In this document: piece by piece, positions 27,381 to 35,422 of the stretch
Layout of the letters: every line of letters starts with the position of its first letter
Position numbering within the stretch: the stretch's first letter is position 1
From: Bacillota bacterium
GTDB taxonomy: Bacteria; Bacillota; DTU025; MWDF01
DNA: 54,715 nucleotides
Assembly (NCBI GenBank): GCA_029565935.1
Contig: JAKQNF010000006.1
Coordinates: forward strand, 1-54,715
Reading direction: 5' to 3'
The notes under the pieces: model-generated
What the model was told of the DNA's origin: nothing
What the model saw: the letters and a program-made list of their open reading frames with translations, nothing else
Databases searched by the model: none
Program-made: the position numbers and the translations under genes

Positions 27381-29068
27381 GGGCGTTCACAAGGACGAAG
27401 GCCATGTTGGCCGCCTTCCTGCTGGTGCTGGCGATGGGCCAGGGCCGTGCTTATGCCGTGGAAGAGGGGCCTGGCTTCCCTCCGGCCGGCTGGTCCAGAG
27501 AGCAGCTTTTGTGCGAGTACTCAAGGCTTACGGGTTCGTTCAGCGCAAGCGCCAACGGGTCGATCTTCGCGATCGCCTACTCGGACGGGGAATACGACTG
27601 GCTCCGAATATCGGCGAAGGCATTCCTGCTCGGCAGGAACGGGCCGGAGGAGGTCTGGTCGAACGAAGTCTCCAAAGAGAAGACGCACAATATAACCCCC
27701 TTGATCGTCCCGGCGTCCGCGGGGGGGTTCCACATCTTCTGGGTGGAGAGGCCCGACGAGGAGCGGTATTCGATAAGGTATTCGCAACTGGCCGGTGACG
27801 GAAGCGTCCTAGTGCCGGACACGCTGCTGGAAAGCGCCTTGGGTCCGATAAGGGACCTTACGGCCGTCGAGCTTTCGGACGATGCCCTCGTGCTGGCCTG
27901 GTCCGACTGGAGGGGCAGGACCCTTGACGTGATGGCCGGGAAGGTGCTCCTAGAAGAAGGGCGCGCAAGGCTCGCAAGCAAGGTGACATACGAAGGGATG
28001 AACGCCGACAAGGCCATGTCCACCCCAAGGATGGCCTATCTTGGAAATGAGGACGAGATAACCCTCGTATGGGTCGAATCCGGTCTCGAGCAAGCGAAGC
28101 TTATCCTTGCATGGATAGACCCGGCCGACCTCTCCGTAAGGGCCCATTCAGACCTGGGGTCTTTCACCACGGCGTCTGGGGCCTATCCTGCGATAGCCGC
28201 AGCAGAGGATGGACAGTTGTTCGTCGCTTGGCCACAGGACATAAACGAGCTTTCCCTCTCCGCCACGAAGACGTCGGACATCATGATGGCAAGGTTTACC
28301 GGACACGAGCAGATGTGGTCGGGGAAGCTGGTGGAAATGCCGGAGAACCAGACGGCCCCGTCGCTTGCGGCCGAGGGCGGGGAGATGATCATCGCATGGC
28401 ACGACTTTAGCGAGAGGAGCCCGCACGTATGGATAGGCAAGCCCAATCCTGACGGAGGGTTCTCATACGGTCCCGTAAAGGCGGACTACAGCCTCATGGC
28501 CTCGATGAAGCCGATCATATGCTCCATCGACAGGAAAGCAGTGCTGGCGTACGAGAGGTTCACGAGCGAAGGGCCGAGGCAGGCCTACTTGATGTCCGAA
28601 TTCAACCCGGCGAATCCGAGTATCCTTTTCAAGCTGGGCATCGAGGAGGCGTCACCCGTCAAGCACATCGCCTTCACCCTGGCGATGGCGGTGCTGAGGA
28701 GCGCGCTCAACGTCATGCTGAACGTAGGTTCCTTTGCACTAACGATGGGGTTCGTATGGCTGCTTAGCCGCATGGGCTTCGACGAAGGGCTGAAGAAGAG
28801 GCCGGAGCTCATGGCAACCGCGATCATCTCGTTCTTGCTGCTGCTTCAGGCGACGCCTCTGTTCGTGTCGATGCCCGGCGTATACGGCCCGGATTTCCAT
28901 GCGATAGTGTCGGTAGCCGCGGGGCTGCTGGCATTTACGCTGATGAGGGCAGCGAAATCTGACTGGTGGCTTGATTCGCTGATGCAGCTGGCGTTCATGC
29001 TTCTCTGGGTCTTCTTGCAGCAGTTCGCCCTTCTGATACCGGGCCTTTTGAAAGCGGGGTTGATGTAG
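27377..29068 (+). CDS. large exported beta-rich protein with C-terminal membrane domain
   Basis: 563 residues, function unknown. A Sec signal peptide (MRAFTRTKAMLAAFLLVLAM) is followed by about 400 extracytoplasmic residues with repeating ALVLAWSDWRGR, ITLVWVESG, LFVAWPQD and MIIAWHDFSER, the pattern of sialidase/BNR-like propeller blades (x-x-V-A-W-x-D). The last 140 residues hold about four membrane helices (LAMAVLRSALNVMLNVGSFA, ISFLLLLQATPLF and others). Start ATG 27377 overlaps the pfkB stop (ATGA). A two-TM peptide follows by 2 nt and then ispE, so it sits in one operon with them. A propeller sensor or scaffold is a reasonable guess. Confidence 0.75.
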   Translation: MRAFTRTKAMLAAFLLVLAMGQGRAYAVEEGPGFPPAGWSREQLLCEYSRLTGSFSASANGSIFAIAYSDGEYDWLRISAKAFLLGRNGPEEVWSNEVSKEKTHNITPLIVPASAGGFHIFWVERPDEERYSIRYSQLAGDGSVLVPDTLLESALGPIRDLTAVELSDDALVLAWSDWRGRTLDVMAGKVLLEEGRARLASKVTYEGMNADKAMSTPRMAYLGNEDEITLVWVESGLEQAKLILAWIDPADLSVRAHSDLGSFTTASGAYPAIAAAEDGQLFVAWPQDINELSLSATKTSDIMMARFTGHEQMWSGKLVEMPENQTAPSLAAEGGEMIIAWHDFSERSPHVWIGKPNPDGGFSYGPVKADYSLMASMKPIICSIDRKAVLAYERFTSEGPRQAYLMSEFNPANPSILFKLGIEEASPVKHIAFTLAMAVLRSALNVMLNVGSFALTMGFVWLLSRMGFDEGLKKRPELMATAIISFLLLLQATPLFVSMPGVYGPDFHAIVSVAAGLLAFTLMRAAKSDWWLDSLMQLAFMLLWVFLQQFALLIPGLLKAGLM

Positions 29069-29070
29069 AC

Positions 29071-29268
29071 ATGCCAAAGAGTCGGGGCCTTAAGGTAACG
29101 GCGGTATTCTTCGGGTCGCTGGCGGCGCTGGCAGCCCTCGTGTTCGCTTACACCTACCTCTCAGGGGGAGGCGAGCTCGGGAAGCACTATATGGCGTTCT
29201 ACTACCCGCTCGCCGCCATCGTCCTTTCGGTGGGGGCTTCTGTCGTGGGTAGAGGGAAGGGGTCGTGA
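29071..29268 (+). CDS. small two-TM membrane protein
   Basis: 65 residues: basic start, membrane helix (VTAVFFGSLAALAALVFAYT), a short polar loop, second helix (YYPLAAIVLSVGASVVG), basic end. No known family recognised. It starts 2 nt after the preceding membrane protein and ends 3 nt before ispE, so it is translated as part of that operon and may be a partner of the propeller protein. Confidence 0.6.
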   Translation: MPKSRGLKVTAVFFGSLAALAALVFAYTYLSGGGELGKHYMAFYYPLAAIVLSVGASVVGRGKGS

Positions 29269-29271
29269 GCT

Positions 29272-30192
29272 ATGGCATGGCTAAGGGCGGCCGCGAGGGC
29301 GAAGATAAACCTCACCCTCGACATAGTCGCCAGAAGGCCTGACGGCTATCACGACATCGAGAGCGTGATGCATACCATAGGCCTTGCGGACGAAGTGTGC
29401 GTAAGGATGTCCGAAGGGCCCTTGGTGAGCCTCAGGGTGATGGGGGCCGAGCTCCCTGAGGACCCGAGGAACCTCGCCTGGAAGGCCGCCGACGCAACCC
29501 TTCGGGCGATAATGGGCAAGAGCGCCGCCGGAAACGGTGTGGAAGTCGAGCTCGTTAAGAACATCCCGTTCGAAGCGGGCCTTGCGGGCGGCAGCTCGGA
29601 CGCGGCGGTTGTGATCCATCTCGTGAACGAGGTCTTCGGAAGGCCGCTCGTAGTTTCAGAGCTTGCGGCGGTGGCATCTGGCATCGGGGCCGATGTGCCG
29701 TTTTTGCTGACGGGAGGCGCGGTATTCGCCGAAGGTATCGGAGACAGGCTGACAGTCCTGGACTGCTTCATGGACAGGCCGGTAGTGATAGCGAAACCTA
29801 CGACGGGGCTATCGACGTCCTTGATGTACAGGGCGTGGGATGAGAAGCACGAGGCCGGCCGCGCCCAGAGTATCGGAAAGGATACTAGTTCGAGGGCCTT
29901 CCTTAGCGAGCTGGCGGGGAAAGGGCCTGACGGCGCCATTAAGCACGTCCATAACGATTTCGAGGACCTGGCCGCTATCGCCGTCCCCGAGATATCGGAA
30001 TTCAAGGCGATCATGCTAGGAGCGGGCGCCGTAGCCTGCGCGATGAGCGGTTCGGGGACCGCGGTATTCGGGATATTCGATGGAGAGGACGACGCAAGAA
30101 GGGCCATGGAAGCCCTTAGGAACGGACACGGGGATATCTTCACGGCATGTACAAGGCTGGATCCCAGACGCCATATTCCAATGCTAGAATGA
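29272..30192 (+). CDS. ispE: 4-diphosphocytidyl-2-C-methyl-D-erythritol kinase
   Basis: 306-residue GHMP kinase: phosphorylates CDP-ME in the MEP isoprenoid pathway. N-terminal AARAKINLTLDIVARRPDGYHDIESVMHTIGLAD (with the conserved KINL and RxDGYH) and the ATP loop EAGLAGGSSDAAVVI (PxAGLGGGSSDAA in the family) near residue 100. The C-terminal MSGSGTAVFGIF is motif 3. Length is normal. ATG 29272 directly follows the two-TM gene. A GntR regulator gene follows after 11 nt. Confidence 0.95.
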   Translation: MAWLRAAARAKINLTLDIVARRPDGYHDIESVMHTIGLADEVCVRMSEGPLVSLRVMGAELPEDPRNLAWKAADATLRAIMGKSAAGNGVEVELVKNIPFEAGLAGGSSDAAVVIHLVNEVFGRPLVVSELAAVASGIGADVPFLLTGGAVFAEGIGDRLTVLDCFMDRPVVIAKPTTGLSTSLMYRAWDEKHEAGRAQSIGKDTSSRAFLSELAGKGPDGAIKHVHNDFEDLAAIAVPEISEFKAIMLGAGAVACAMSGSGTAVFGIFDGEDDARRAMEALRNGHGDIFTACTRLDPRRHIPMLE

Positions 30193-30203
30193 GGTGAGCT
30201 TCG

Positions 30204-30908
30204 ATGACTGACGGCAGGATAATCCTCAATATGGACAACTACAAGCCTCTGAGGGAGATAGTGTTCGAGGCCATGAGGGAGGCCATCGTCTCAGGACGCC
30301 TCGCCCCCGGGGAGAGGCTGGTAGAAATCAAGCTGGCCGACGAGATGGGAGTCTCGCGCACTCCGGTCAGGGAGGCAATAAGGAAGCTGGAGCTCGAAGG
30401 CTTCGTCATCATGATGCAAAGGAAGGGCGCATATGTCGCCGGCCTTTCGCCAAAGGAGATAAGGGACGTCTTCGAGATCAGGTCGACACTGGAGAGCCTC
30501 GCTGCGAGGCTGGCCGCGGAGCGCATCACCCAAGTCCAGCTGGAGCAGCTGAAAAGGCAGCTCGCAGATCTCGAGGAGAAGATCAGGTCGCACGAGATAG
30601 AAGCGGTCGTCAAAGCGGACATCGCTTTCCACGACGTCCTGTTCAGCGCCTCCGGCAACGCAAGGCTGGTATCGATGCTGTCCAACCTGAGGGAGCAGAT
30701 ACACCGCTACAGGTCGATGTCCCTGTCGTATCCCGGCCGCATGTCGGTGGCGCTAGGAGAGCATAGGGCGATCGTAAAGGCGATTACGGAACATAAGCCG
30801 CAAGAGGCCGCGGAAGCCGCGCTGGAGCACATGGACAGCGCGGAGGCCAGCCTCATAGAGGTCATGAAGAAGGTGCACATGTCCATTAACGATGAAAGAG
30901 AAGAGTGA
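30204..30908 (+). CDS. GntR/FadR family transcriptional regulator
   Basis: 234 residues: N-terminal winged helix (ERLVEIKLADEMGVSRTPVREAIRKLELEGFV, the classic GntR recognition region) and an all-helical FCD ligand domain with the metal-site pattern D...FHDVLFSASGNARL...H. It probably binds a small carboxylate via a metal ion. Start ATG 30204 with GAGGTGAG upstream. In Bacillus the place after ispE is held by purR; here a GntR regulator stands there, as in several Clostridia. Its 3' end meets the next gene with no gap. Confidence 0.9.
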   Translation: MTDGRIILNMDNYKPLREIVFEAMREAIVSGRLAPGERLVEIKLADEMGVSRTPVREAIRKLELEGFVIMMQRKGAYVAGLSPKEIRDVFEIRSTLESLAARLAAERITQVQLEQLKRQLADLEEKIRSHEIEAVVKADIAFHDVLFSASGNARLVSMLSNLREQIHRYRSMSLSYPGRMSVALGEHRAIVKAITEHKPQEAAEAALEHMDSAEASLIEVMKKVHMSINDEREE

Positions 30909-30912
30909 TAGA

Positions 30913-31680
30913 ATGTCGGACATGATAGAGGCGGTATTGCTAGCGGGCGGCCTGAACAAGGGAAGGCTGTCTGAGTGCACGACGGAGAAGTGGGAGGCCA
31001 TGATAGACATAAATGGGCACCCCATGGCGGCATACGTGATCAAGGCTCTGCTGGACAGTGGAAGGATCTCCAAAGTGGTGATATCAGGCCCCGGCGAGCT
31101 GGAAGGCGCGCTGGCGGATTTCGGCGGCAGGGTTGAGCTCGTAAAGCCGGGCGAGAACCTGCTTGACAGCCTCATGAACGCCCTCGACAGGACGACGGGA
31201 GAGAAGGTGTTGATAGGGACTGCGGACATACCCCTGATCAACGGCGAGGCGATAAGGGACATGGTCGAAAGGTGCGAGGCCGACGTAGCCGAGGTATACT
31301 ACGCCCTCGTCATGAAGGATGATTACGAAAAGTCATACCCGGGCGGAAAGAGGACGTACGTCAATCTAAAAGACGGCGTACTGACCGGGGCGAACATATT
31401 CATGGCTTCGAAGGAGGCCCTGCTCGCCAGGAAGAAGGTCATCAAGGACATGTACGACAGGAGGAAGAACCCGCTGGCGATGGCGGCAGCCTTGGGGATA
31501 GGGCCCATCATGATATTGAAGTTCCTGCTGGGTCTGGTTTCGGTGGCCGACATCGAAAAGGTGGCGAGGAGATCGTTCGGGCTGGAAGGCAGGGGGATAA
31601 AGACCCCCTACGCTTCCATAGCCATGGACGTCGACAAACCGTCGGACCTGGAGCTGGCGAAGGAGAATGCGGTTTGGTAG
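30913..31680 (+). CDS. MobA-like nucleotidyltransferase
   Basis: 255 residues of the nucleotidyltransferase family 2 (NTP_transf_3) fold: N-terminal EAVLLAGGLNKGRLSE (LAGG loop), a Mg2+-binding Asp at IGTADIPLI, and no C-terminal hexapeptide repeat. It may transfer a nucleotide to a sugar-phosphate or cofactor; which one is unknown. It follows ispE and GntR genes, as in other Clostridia. Start: ATG 30913 (MSDMIEAV); ATG 30892 is possible and would overlap the regulator by 17 bp. Ribosome site weak. ridA follows after 31 nt. Confidence 0.8.
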   Translation: MSDMIEAVLLAGGLNKGRLSECTTEKWEAMIDINGHPMAAYVIKALLDSGRISKVVISGPGELEGALADFGGRVELVKPGENLLDSLMNALDRTTGEKVLIGTADIPLINGEAIRDMVERCEADVAEVYYALVMKDDYEKSYPGGKRTYVNLKDGVLTGANIFMASKEALLARKKVIKDMYDRRKNPLAMAAALGIGPIMILKFLLGLVSVADIEKVARRSFGLEGRGIKTPYASIAMDVDKPSDLELAKENAVW

Positions 31681-31711
31681 AGGAGAATAGGACGAGAACG
31701 GAGGTTGTAGG

Positions 31712-32095
31712 ATGAAGAAGACTGCCGTATCGACGGACAGGGGCCCTAAGGCCATCGGCCCTTACAGCCAGGCGATCAAGGTGCCGGGGCTGATGTTCGT
31801 CTCTGGACAGACGCCGCTTGATCCCAAGACGGGTCAGATGGTGGGCAACGACGTAAAGGAACAGACGGTCAGGGTTTTGGACAACATACAGGGTATACTG
31901 GAATCACAAGGACTGAGTATGGCGGATGTCGTCAAGACGACGGTATTCTTGAAGGACATGAACGATTTCGCCGCCATGAACGAGATCTACGCCGGGCGTT
32001 TCCCGGCTCCCGCACCGGCGAGGTCGACGATACAAGTGGCAAGGCTCCCTAAGGACGCATTGGTGGAAATAGAGGCCGTAGTTGTACTTGATTAG
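31712..32095 (+). CDS. ridA: RidA family enamine/imine deaminase
   Basis: 127 residues, RidA (YjgF/YER057c) fold: hydrolyses reactive 2-aminoacrylate from PLP enzymes. Motifs: AIGPYSQAIKV at the N terminus, GLMFVSGQTPLDPKTG, and near the end APARSTIQVARLPKDALVEIEA, with the conserved Arg. Start ATG 31712 with CGGAGG upstream. In Bacillus, yabJ lies in the same place before spoVG, which fixes the identity. Confidence 0.95.
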   Translation: MKKTAVSTDRGPKAIGPYSQAIKVPGLMFVSGQTPLDPKTGQMVGNDVKEQTVRVLDNIQGILESQGLSMADVVKTTVFLKDMNDFAAMNEIYAGRFPAPAPARSTIQVARLPKDALVEIEAVVVLD

Positions 32096-32212
32096 GAACA
32101 ACATCCATACCTGCGAAGATATTTTGGACAAATATATTCCAGTAGAAGGTTATATTTGGAATTTGGTAGAAATATATAAGCACCGATTACGCGATTCATC
32201 GGAGGTGCACTA
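32096..32212. other. AT-rich leader/promoter region of spoVG
   Basis: About 115 bases rich in A/T with several TATAT-like stretches (for example AAATATAT near 32170). A promoter is surely here, but none of the -10/-35 pairs is convincing and I do not see a clear sigma-H type promoter like that of Bacillus spoVG. CGGAGGTG is the ribosome site of spoVG. Confidence 0.4.
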
Positions 32213-32497
32213 ATGGATATCACTGACGTAAGGGTCAGGAAAGTGGTAACCAATAGCAGGATGAAGGCAATAGCGACCATTACTTTCGACGACTGCTTCG
32301 TTGTCCGGGACATCAAGGTGATTGACGGACAGGACGGGCTTTTCGTGGCGATGCCATCCAGGAAGTCCCCTGACGGCCAGTTCAGGGACGTGGCCCACCC
32401 TATCAAGCAGGAATTCAGGGATATCATCGAAAGTAGGATCATCGAGATCTACAACCAGATCGAAGACGAGATACCCACAGAAACCGTAGAAGCTTAG
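32213..32497 (+). CDS. spoVG: SpoVG family RNA-binding regulator
   Basis: 94 residues, the usual SpoVG size. The N-terminal [20 protein letters not shown] and the later [23 protein letters not shown] are diagnostic. SpoVG binds RNA (and DNA) and affects septation, capsule and sporulation timing, but it is also present in non-spore-formers. Start ATG 32213 with CGGAGGTG upstream. ridA-spoVG order as in Bacillus. No terminator is seen before the tRNA gene. Confidence 0.95.
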   Translation: MDITDVRVRKVVTNSRMKAIATITFDDCFVVRDIKVIDGQDGLFVAMPSRKSPDGQFRDVAHPIKQEFRDIIESRIIEIYNQIEDEIPTETVEA

Positions 32498-32505
32498 CAC
32501 AAACC

Positions 32506-32534
32506 TTTATCAAGCCTTGCCGCTGTGGTAGAAT
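32506..32534 (+). promoter_or_regulatory. possible promoter for tRNA-Gln
   Basis: TTTATC (32506-32511), 17-bp spacer, TAGAAT (32529-32534). The -10 is good and the -35 is poor; start would be about 12 nt before the tRNA. Confidence 0.35.
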
Positions 32535-32552
32535 CTCTATGCTCCGAAAAGT

Positions 32553-32626
32553 TGGGGAGTCGCCAAGCGGTAAGGCACGGGACTTTGGATCCTGTATCGC
32601 AGGTTCGAATCCTGCCTCCCCAGCCA
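32553..32626 (+). tRNA. tRNA-Gln (anticodon TTG)
   Basis: Cloverleaf: acceptor TGGGGAG / CTCCCCA, D-arm GCCAAGCGGTAAGGC, anticodon stem CGGGA/TCCTG with loop CTTTGGA (anticodon TTG), T-arm CAGG-TTCGAAT-CCTG, discriminator G and an encoded CCA at 32624-32626. It is followed by a hairpin terminator. Confidence 0.95.
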
Positions 32627-32635
32627 AAAGTTTGA

Positions 32636-32665
32636 TGTGCCGGTGATCGTAAAGACACCGGCACA
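32636..32665 (+). terminator. terminator after tRNA-Gln
   Basis: TGTGCCGGTG (32636-32645) pairs perfectly with CACCGGCACA (32656-32665), loop of 10, then TTGGATTCAT. A short T-run, but it lies directly after the tRNA. Confidence 0.65.
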
Positions 32666-32706
32666 TTGGATTCATATATCGACCGACCTGCGCCGGGGCA
32701 GGTACG

Positions 32707-33201
32707 TCATCTGGCGATCAGCTTCGCGATGGGAACCACAAGGGCGATTACGCTCATCAACCTTATGAGCTGGAGGATCGCAACGACGGGAGAATCTGCG
32801 TTCATCTCGGTCGCGACGATGGAAAGCTCGGTCATGCCGCCAGGTGTGGAGCTGAATATCGCCGTCATCATGTCGAAACCGAAGAAGCTGTTGAGAATGA
32901 AGGCGGTAAGGAATCCCGCCGCCATCAGCACTGCGATGATCAAACCTGCAGGCAGCAGGAGGGATTTGAGCAGGTCCAGGTTGGTATTTTTCAGGCCTAG
33001 TCCCAGAATCGCGCCCAATATGACCTGCACGATCGTCTTGGAATACGCCGGCAAAGGCCCGAGCTCTACTTTCAGCAATGAACCCGCCGCTACCGCAAAC
33101 ATCGAGCCAACCATGGCGCCGGCGGGAATCTTCAGCCTCCAGCCGATATAACCGCCGATGCCGGCCAGGATCAGGGTCTTCGATAATAGTAATAACGACA
33201 A
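32707..33201 (-). CDS. AbrB-type (ammonia monooxygenase-like) membrane protein, half-length
   Basis: 164 residues with about four to five membrane segments. The C-terminal half has FSSTPGGMTELSIVATEM and ADSPVVAILQLIRLM, the signature of the membrane AbrB duplication family of putative transporters (not related to the DNA-binding AbrB). Usual members have two such units (about 350 residues); this one has one, so it would work as a dimer or pair with another half, not seen here. Start is TTG 33201: GGAGGTG lies 6 nt upstream and an in-frame stop lies just before. Confidence 0.8.
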   Translation of the reverse strand: MSLLLLSKTLILAGIGGYIGWRLKIPAGAMVGSMFAVAAGSLLKVELGPLPAYSKTIVQVILGAILGLGLKNTNLDLLKSLLLPAGLIIAVLMAAGFLTAFILNSFFGFDMMTAIFSSTPGGMTELSIVATEMNADSPVVAILQLIRLMSVIALVVPIAKLIAR

Positions 33202-33438
33202 TCACAGCACCTCCCCAACAAGATTCAAGGGTCGGGATAGAAGTAGAACCACGATTCGATTGTATAGCATGATAGCGCCCGGCCGGGGCATTATCGGAAA
33301 TCCCAAGGAAGCGATAGTCTCCTGGCCAACATTACCGACGTGCTCGTCAGGCGTAGGGATCCGGCAACAACCAAACCTTAATATACGTTATGTAGTTATA
33401 AACCTCGTACATCCCAAGGTTATTTAGGAGGGAATAAG
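33202..33438. other. intergenic region, divergent
   Basis: About 235 bases between divergent genes. No ORF or RNA gene recognised. TTAATATA and TTATAAAC stretches near 33378-33403 could hold the -10 of the plus-strand gene; TAGGAGGG (33425-33432) is its ribosome site. Confidence 0.3.
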
Positions 33439-33831
33439 ATGCTGGAGGAAATCAAGGAGGAAAAGGCCACGGGAGCGGCCGAGGAGACGGTGTCCTCTGC
33501 GGCATCGGCGTCGGCGAAAGAACCCGAGGCGATCATCAGGAGGGCAGGTAAGTACTTTAGGCTCTCCAACTTCATATACATCATGGGGATAATACAGATG
33601 GCCGCAGGGGCGGTGCTCGGGGTCGTGCTTTTCTTCGTCAACATGGCCGGATTCAGAGGATACGGTTATAACTACTACTACAGCATGCCCAGATTCTCGG
33701 GATTTTTCAGTTCGACAGTCATCGGACTCGCGGTCTTCCTCGCATTCGTGGTGAGCGGCGTCATGACCATGGGATTCGGGAAGATCGTCCAGGCCGCCGA
33801 AGTATACATACAGAGAAGGGCGAAGAAGTAG
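33439..33831 (+). CDS. two-TM protein of unknown function
   Basis: 130 residues. An acidic, Ala/Ser-rich N-terminal part (about 35 residues), then a membrane helix (IMGIIQMAAGAVLGVVLFFV), an aromatic Gly/Tyr-rich outer loop (FRGYGYNYYYSMPRFSG), a second helix (TVIGLAVFLAFVVSGVMTMG) and a basic end. I do not recognise a family. Good ribosome site TAGGAGGG. Single gene, closed by a strong terminator. Confidence 0.65.
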   Translation: MLEEIKEEKATGAAEETVSSAASASAKEPEAIIRRAGKYFRLSNFIYIMGIIQMAAGAVLGVVLFFVNMAGFRGYGYNYYYSMPRFSGFFSSTVIGLAVFLAFVVSGVMTMGFGKIVQAAEVYIQRRAKK

Positions 33832-33844
33832 AAAGGTCCAAGCG

Positions 33845-33877
33845 GGAGGGCAGCATCATAGCTGCCCTCCTTTTCTT
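33845..33877. terminator. strong bidirectional terminator
   Basis: GGAGGGCAGC (33845-33854) pairs perfectly with GCTGCCCTCC (33861-33870), loop ATCATA, then TTTTCTT. It lies between the two-TM gene and the convergent DUF438 gene. Confidence 0.85.
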
Positions 33878-33890
33878 ATCTCCGCGTGGG

Positions 33891-35120
33891 TTACGACATC
33901 ATGCGCTTTTCCCCTTCAAGCCCCTTTATGCCGGAAATCTCCTGCGAAATCTCAAGAGTCCCCTCATACTTGCCGTACTCGTCCCTTATGGCGAAATACC
34001 TTATGTATACAGTCTTTCCTCCCATGTTGATCCAGAAATCCTCGTGGTCCTTCCTGCCCGACTTGAAGTCGTCGAGTATCTTCTGGACTATGGGCATGCT
34101 CTTGGGAGGATGGCAATTCTGCACTAGCCTTCCGAGGACGGCCTTGCTGCGCACGAAGATGCGCTCCTTCGAATTCGAGAAGTACCTGACGATGTCGTCC
34201 GCGTCTATGAAGGTAACGTCCACCGGCATGGTATTCAGCATCAGCTCCAACTGCTTCGCCGTAAGGACCCCTGTCTGGAGGTTTATGCCCCCTGAGTGAG
34301 GCTTTCCTTCCTCGGAATGTGCCTCTGCGGACAATACGGCCCTTGCCGGAGTCCATCTGGCTTTCGGTGCCACCAGGCTGTAGCCTATGTCATCGGATTC
34401 TCTTTCGACCTTGATCCAATCATCCTCCGAGAGCGCGTCCTTCATCATCGGATATAGTATGTTGCGCTCCTTGAATATCATGTCCGTCACCTTCTGGCCT
34501 GCCATGCCAGCCACGCCTGCGGCCTCGGGGTCCTTGCTGGAAGCGAGGGCCTTCGCCTTCTTAATGTCGGCGCGGATTTCGTCGTGTACGCCCCACATAA
34601 CCTTCGGAGGTGCCGTGATGCCAGCGCTTTCAAGGAACGGGAAGATGAGGTTCTCCTTCCTTAGGTAATGCTTGTCGACGTCCGTTAGCGTATTGATCGC
34701 CTCAAGAAGCTTGTAGGAATTCTCGTCGGACCTATTTGTCCTATATGCCGAGATTGCTTCCTCAAGGGTCGTACCCACCAGTCCCTCCAGGGCCTTGTTC
34801 TCCTCTTCAAGCTGGTTTAGCGGATGCCCGGGCGTATTCACCAAAACGTCATCGCCGTGCACCCCGGCCACGGACGTGCCCATTACGGCAGCATGGATGT
34901 CGCATAGCCTCTGTATCTCTTCGATGGGCATCCCTTCGGCCACCAGAGCTGCTTCCATGGTGGCTATCTCTTCGGAGCTCACGCTCGCGAAAAGGGCCTT
35001 GAACTCCCTTTTTACTTCCTCGGGGTCGCGTCCTTGGTGAAGGCCCTTGATAAGCCTGCTCAGATGGTGCTGTCTTGCCATATCCACTTTCCCGGGTCCG
35101 TTGTGTATCATCTCGCTCAT
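33891..35120 (-). CDS. DUF438 / hemerythrin-like / PAS sensor protein
   Basis: 409 residues, soluble. The N-terminal DUF438 part (HHLSRLIKGLHQGRDPEEVK) is followed by a hemerythrin-like bundle with His/Glu ligands at HPLNQLEEENKAL, DKHYLRKENLIFPFLE, WGVHDEIR and FKERNILYPMM, and by a C-terminal PAS-like domain (DVTFIDADDIVRYFSNSKERIF). Homologs in Clostridia are annotated as such; they probably sense O2, NO or redox through the di-iron site and relay it through PAS. Start ATG 35120 has GAGGGAAAA upstream. It is divergent from a cysteine-rich gene, with two palindromes between them. Confidence 0.88.
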   Translation of the reverse strand: MSEMIHNGPGKVDMARQHHLSRLIKGLHQGRDPEEVKREFKALFASVSSEEIATMEAALVAEGMPIEEIQRLCDIHAAVMGTSVAGVHGDDVLVNTPGHPLNQLEEENKALEGLVGTTLEEAISAYRTNRSDENSYKLLEAINTLTDVDKHYLRKENLIFPFLESAGITAPPKVMWGVHDEIRADIKKAKALASSKDPEAAGVAGMAGQKVTDMIFKERNILYPMMKDALSEDDWIKVERESDDIGYSLVAPKARWTPARAVLSAEAHSEEGKPHSGGINLQTGVLTAKQLELMLNTMPVDVTFIDADDIVRYFSNSKERIFVRSKAVLGRLVQNCHPPKSMPIVQKILDDFKSGRKDHEDFWINMGGKTVYIRYFAIRDEYGKYEGTLEISQEISGIKGLEGEKRMMS

Positions 35121-35195
35121 ATCTTTTCCCTCCTCAGGTGATCTTCTAACGATTAATTCCTACTAATATAGTAAGGAATGGGCATGGGGTAAGCG

Positions 35196-35209
35196 GTAAC
35201 ATATGTTAC
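35196..35209. promoter_or_regulatory. 14-bp palindrome, divergent region
   Basis: GTAACATATGTTAC is a perfect palindrome 76 bases upstream of the DUF438 start, in the intergenic region shared with the DUF6144-like gene. The dimeric-regulator shape is clear; the regulator is unknown. Confidence 0.4.
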
Positions 35210-35272
35210 GGACGCAAGAAAAATGTCGCATGTGACCGATCGCAGCATGGGCGCCAATCCGGGCCAAAGTAT

Positions 35273-35289
35273 GTCACGACCGGCGTGAC
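35273..35289. promoter_or_regulatory. 17-bp interrupted palindrome, divergent region
   Basis: GTCACG-ACCGG-CGTGAC is a perfect 6-5-6 inverted repeat in the same intergenic region. It partly resembles CRP/FNR-family half-sites (GTCAC/GTGAC). The rest of 35121-35422 shows no gene. Confidence 0.4.
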
Positions 35290-35422
35290 GGCGCATGCAG
35301 GACGCGGCGCAAGGGGACAGGAAGTCCTATTTAGAGCAGCGATGGCATATGGCACTATATGCAACTGTATGCAATAATATCCATATAGGCTCACCTATTG
35401 CTCCTTTTTACGGGGTGATCTC

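Noticed and set aside
32096-32212. Sigma-H promoter for spoVG
   Set aside because: AGAAGG and GGAATT are present near 32147-32163 but far too close together to form the -35/-10 pair.
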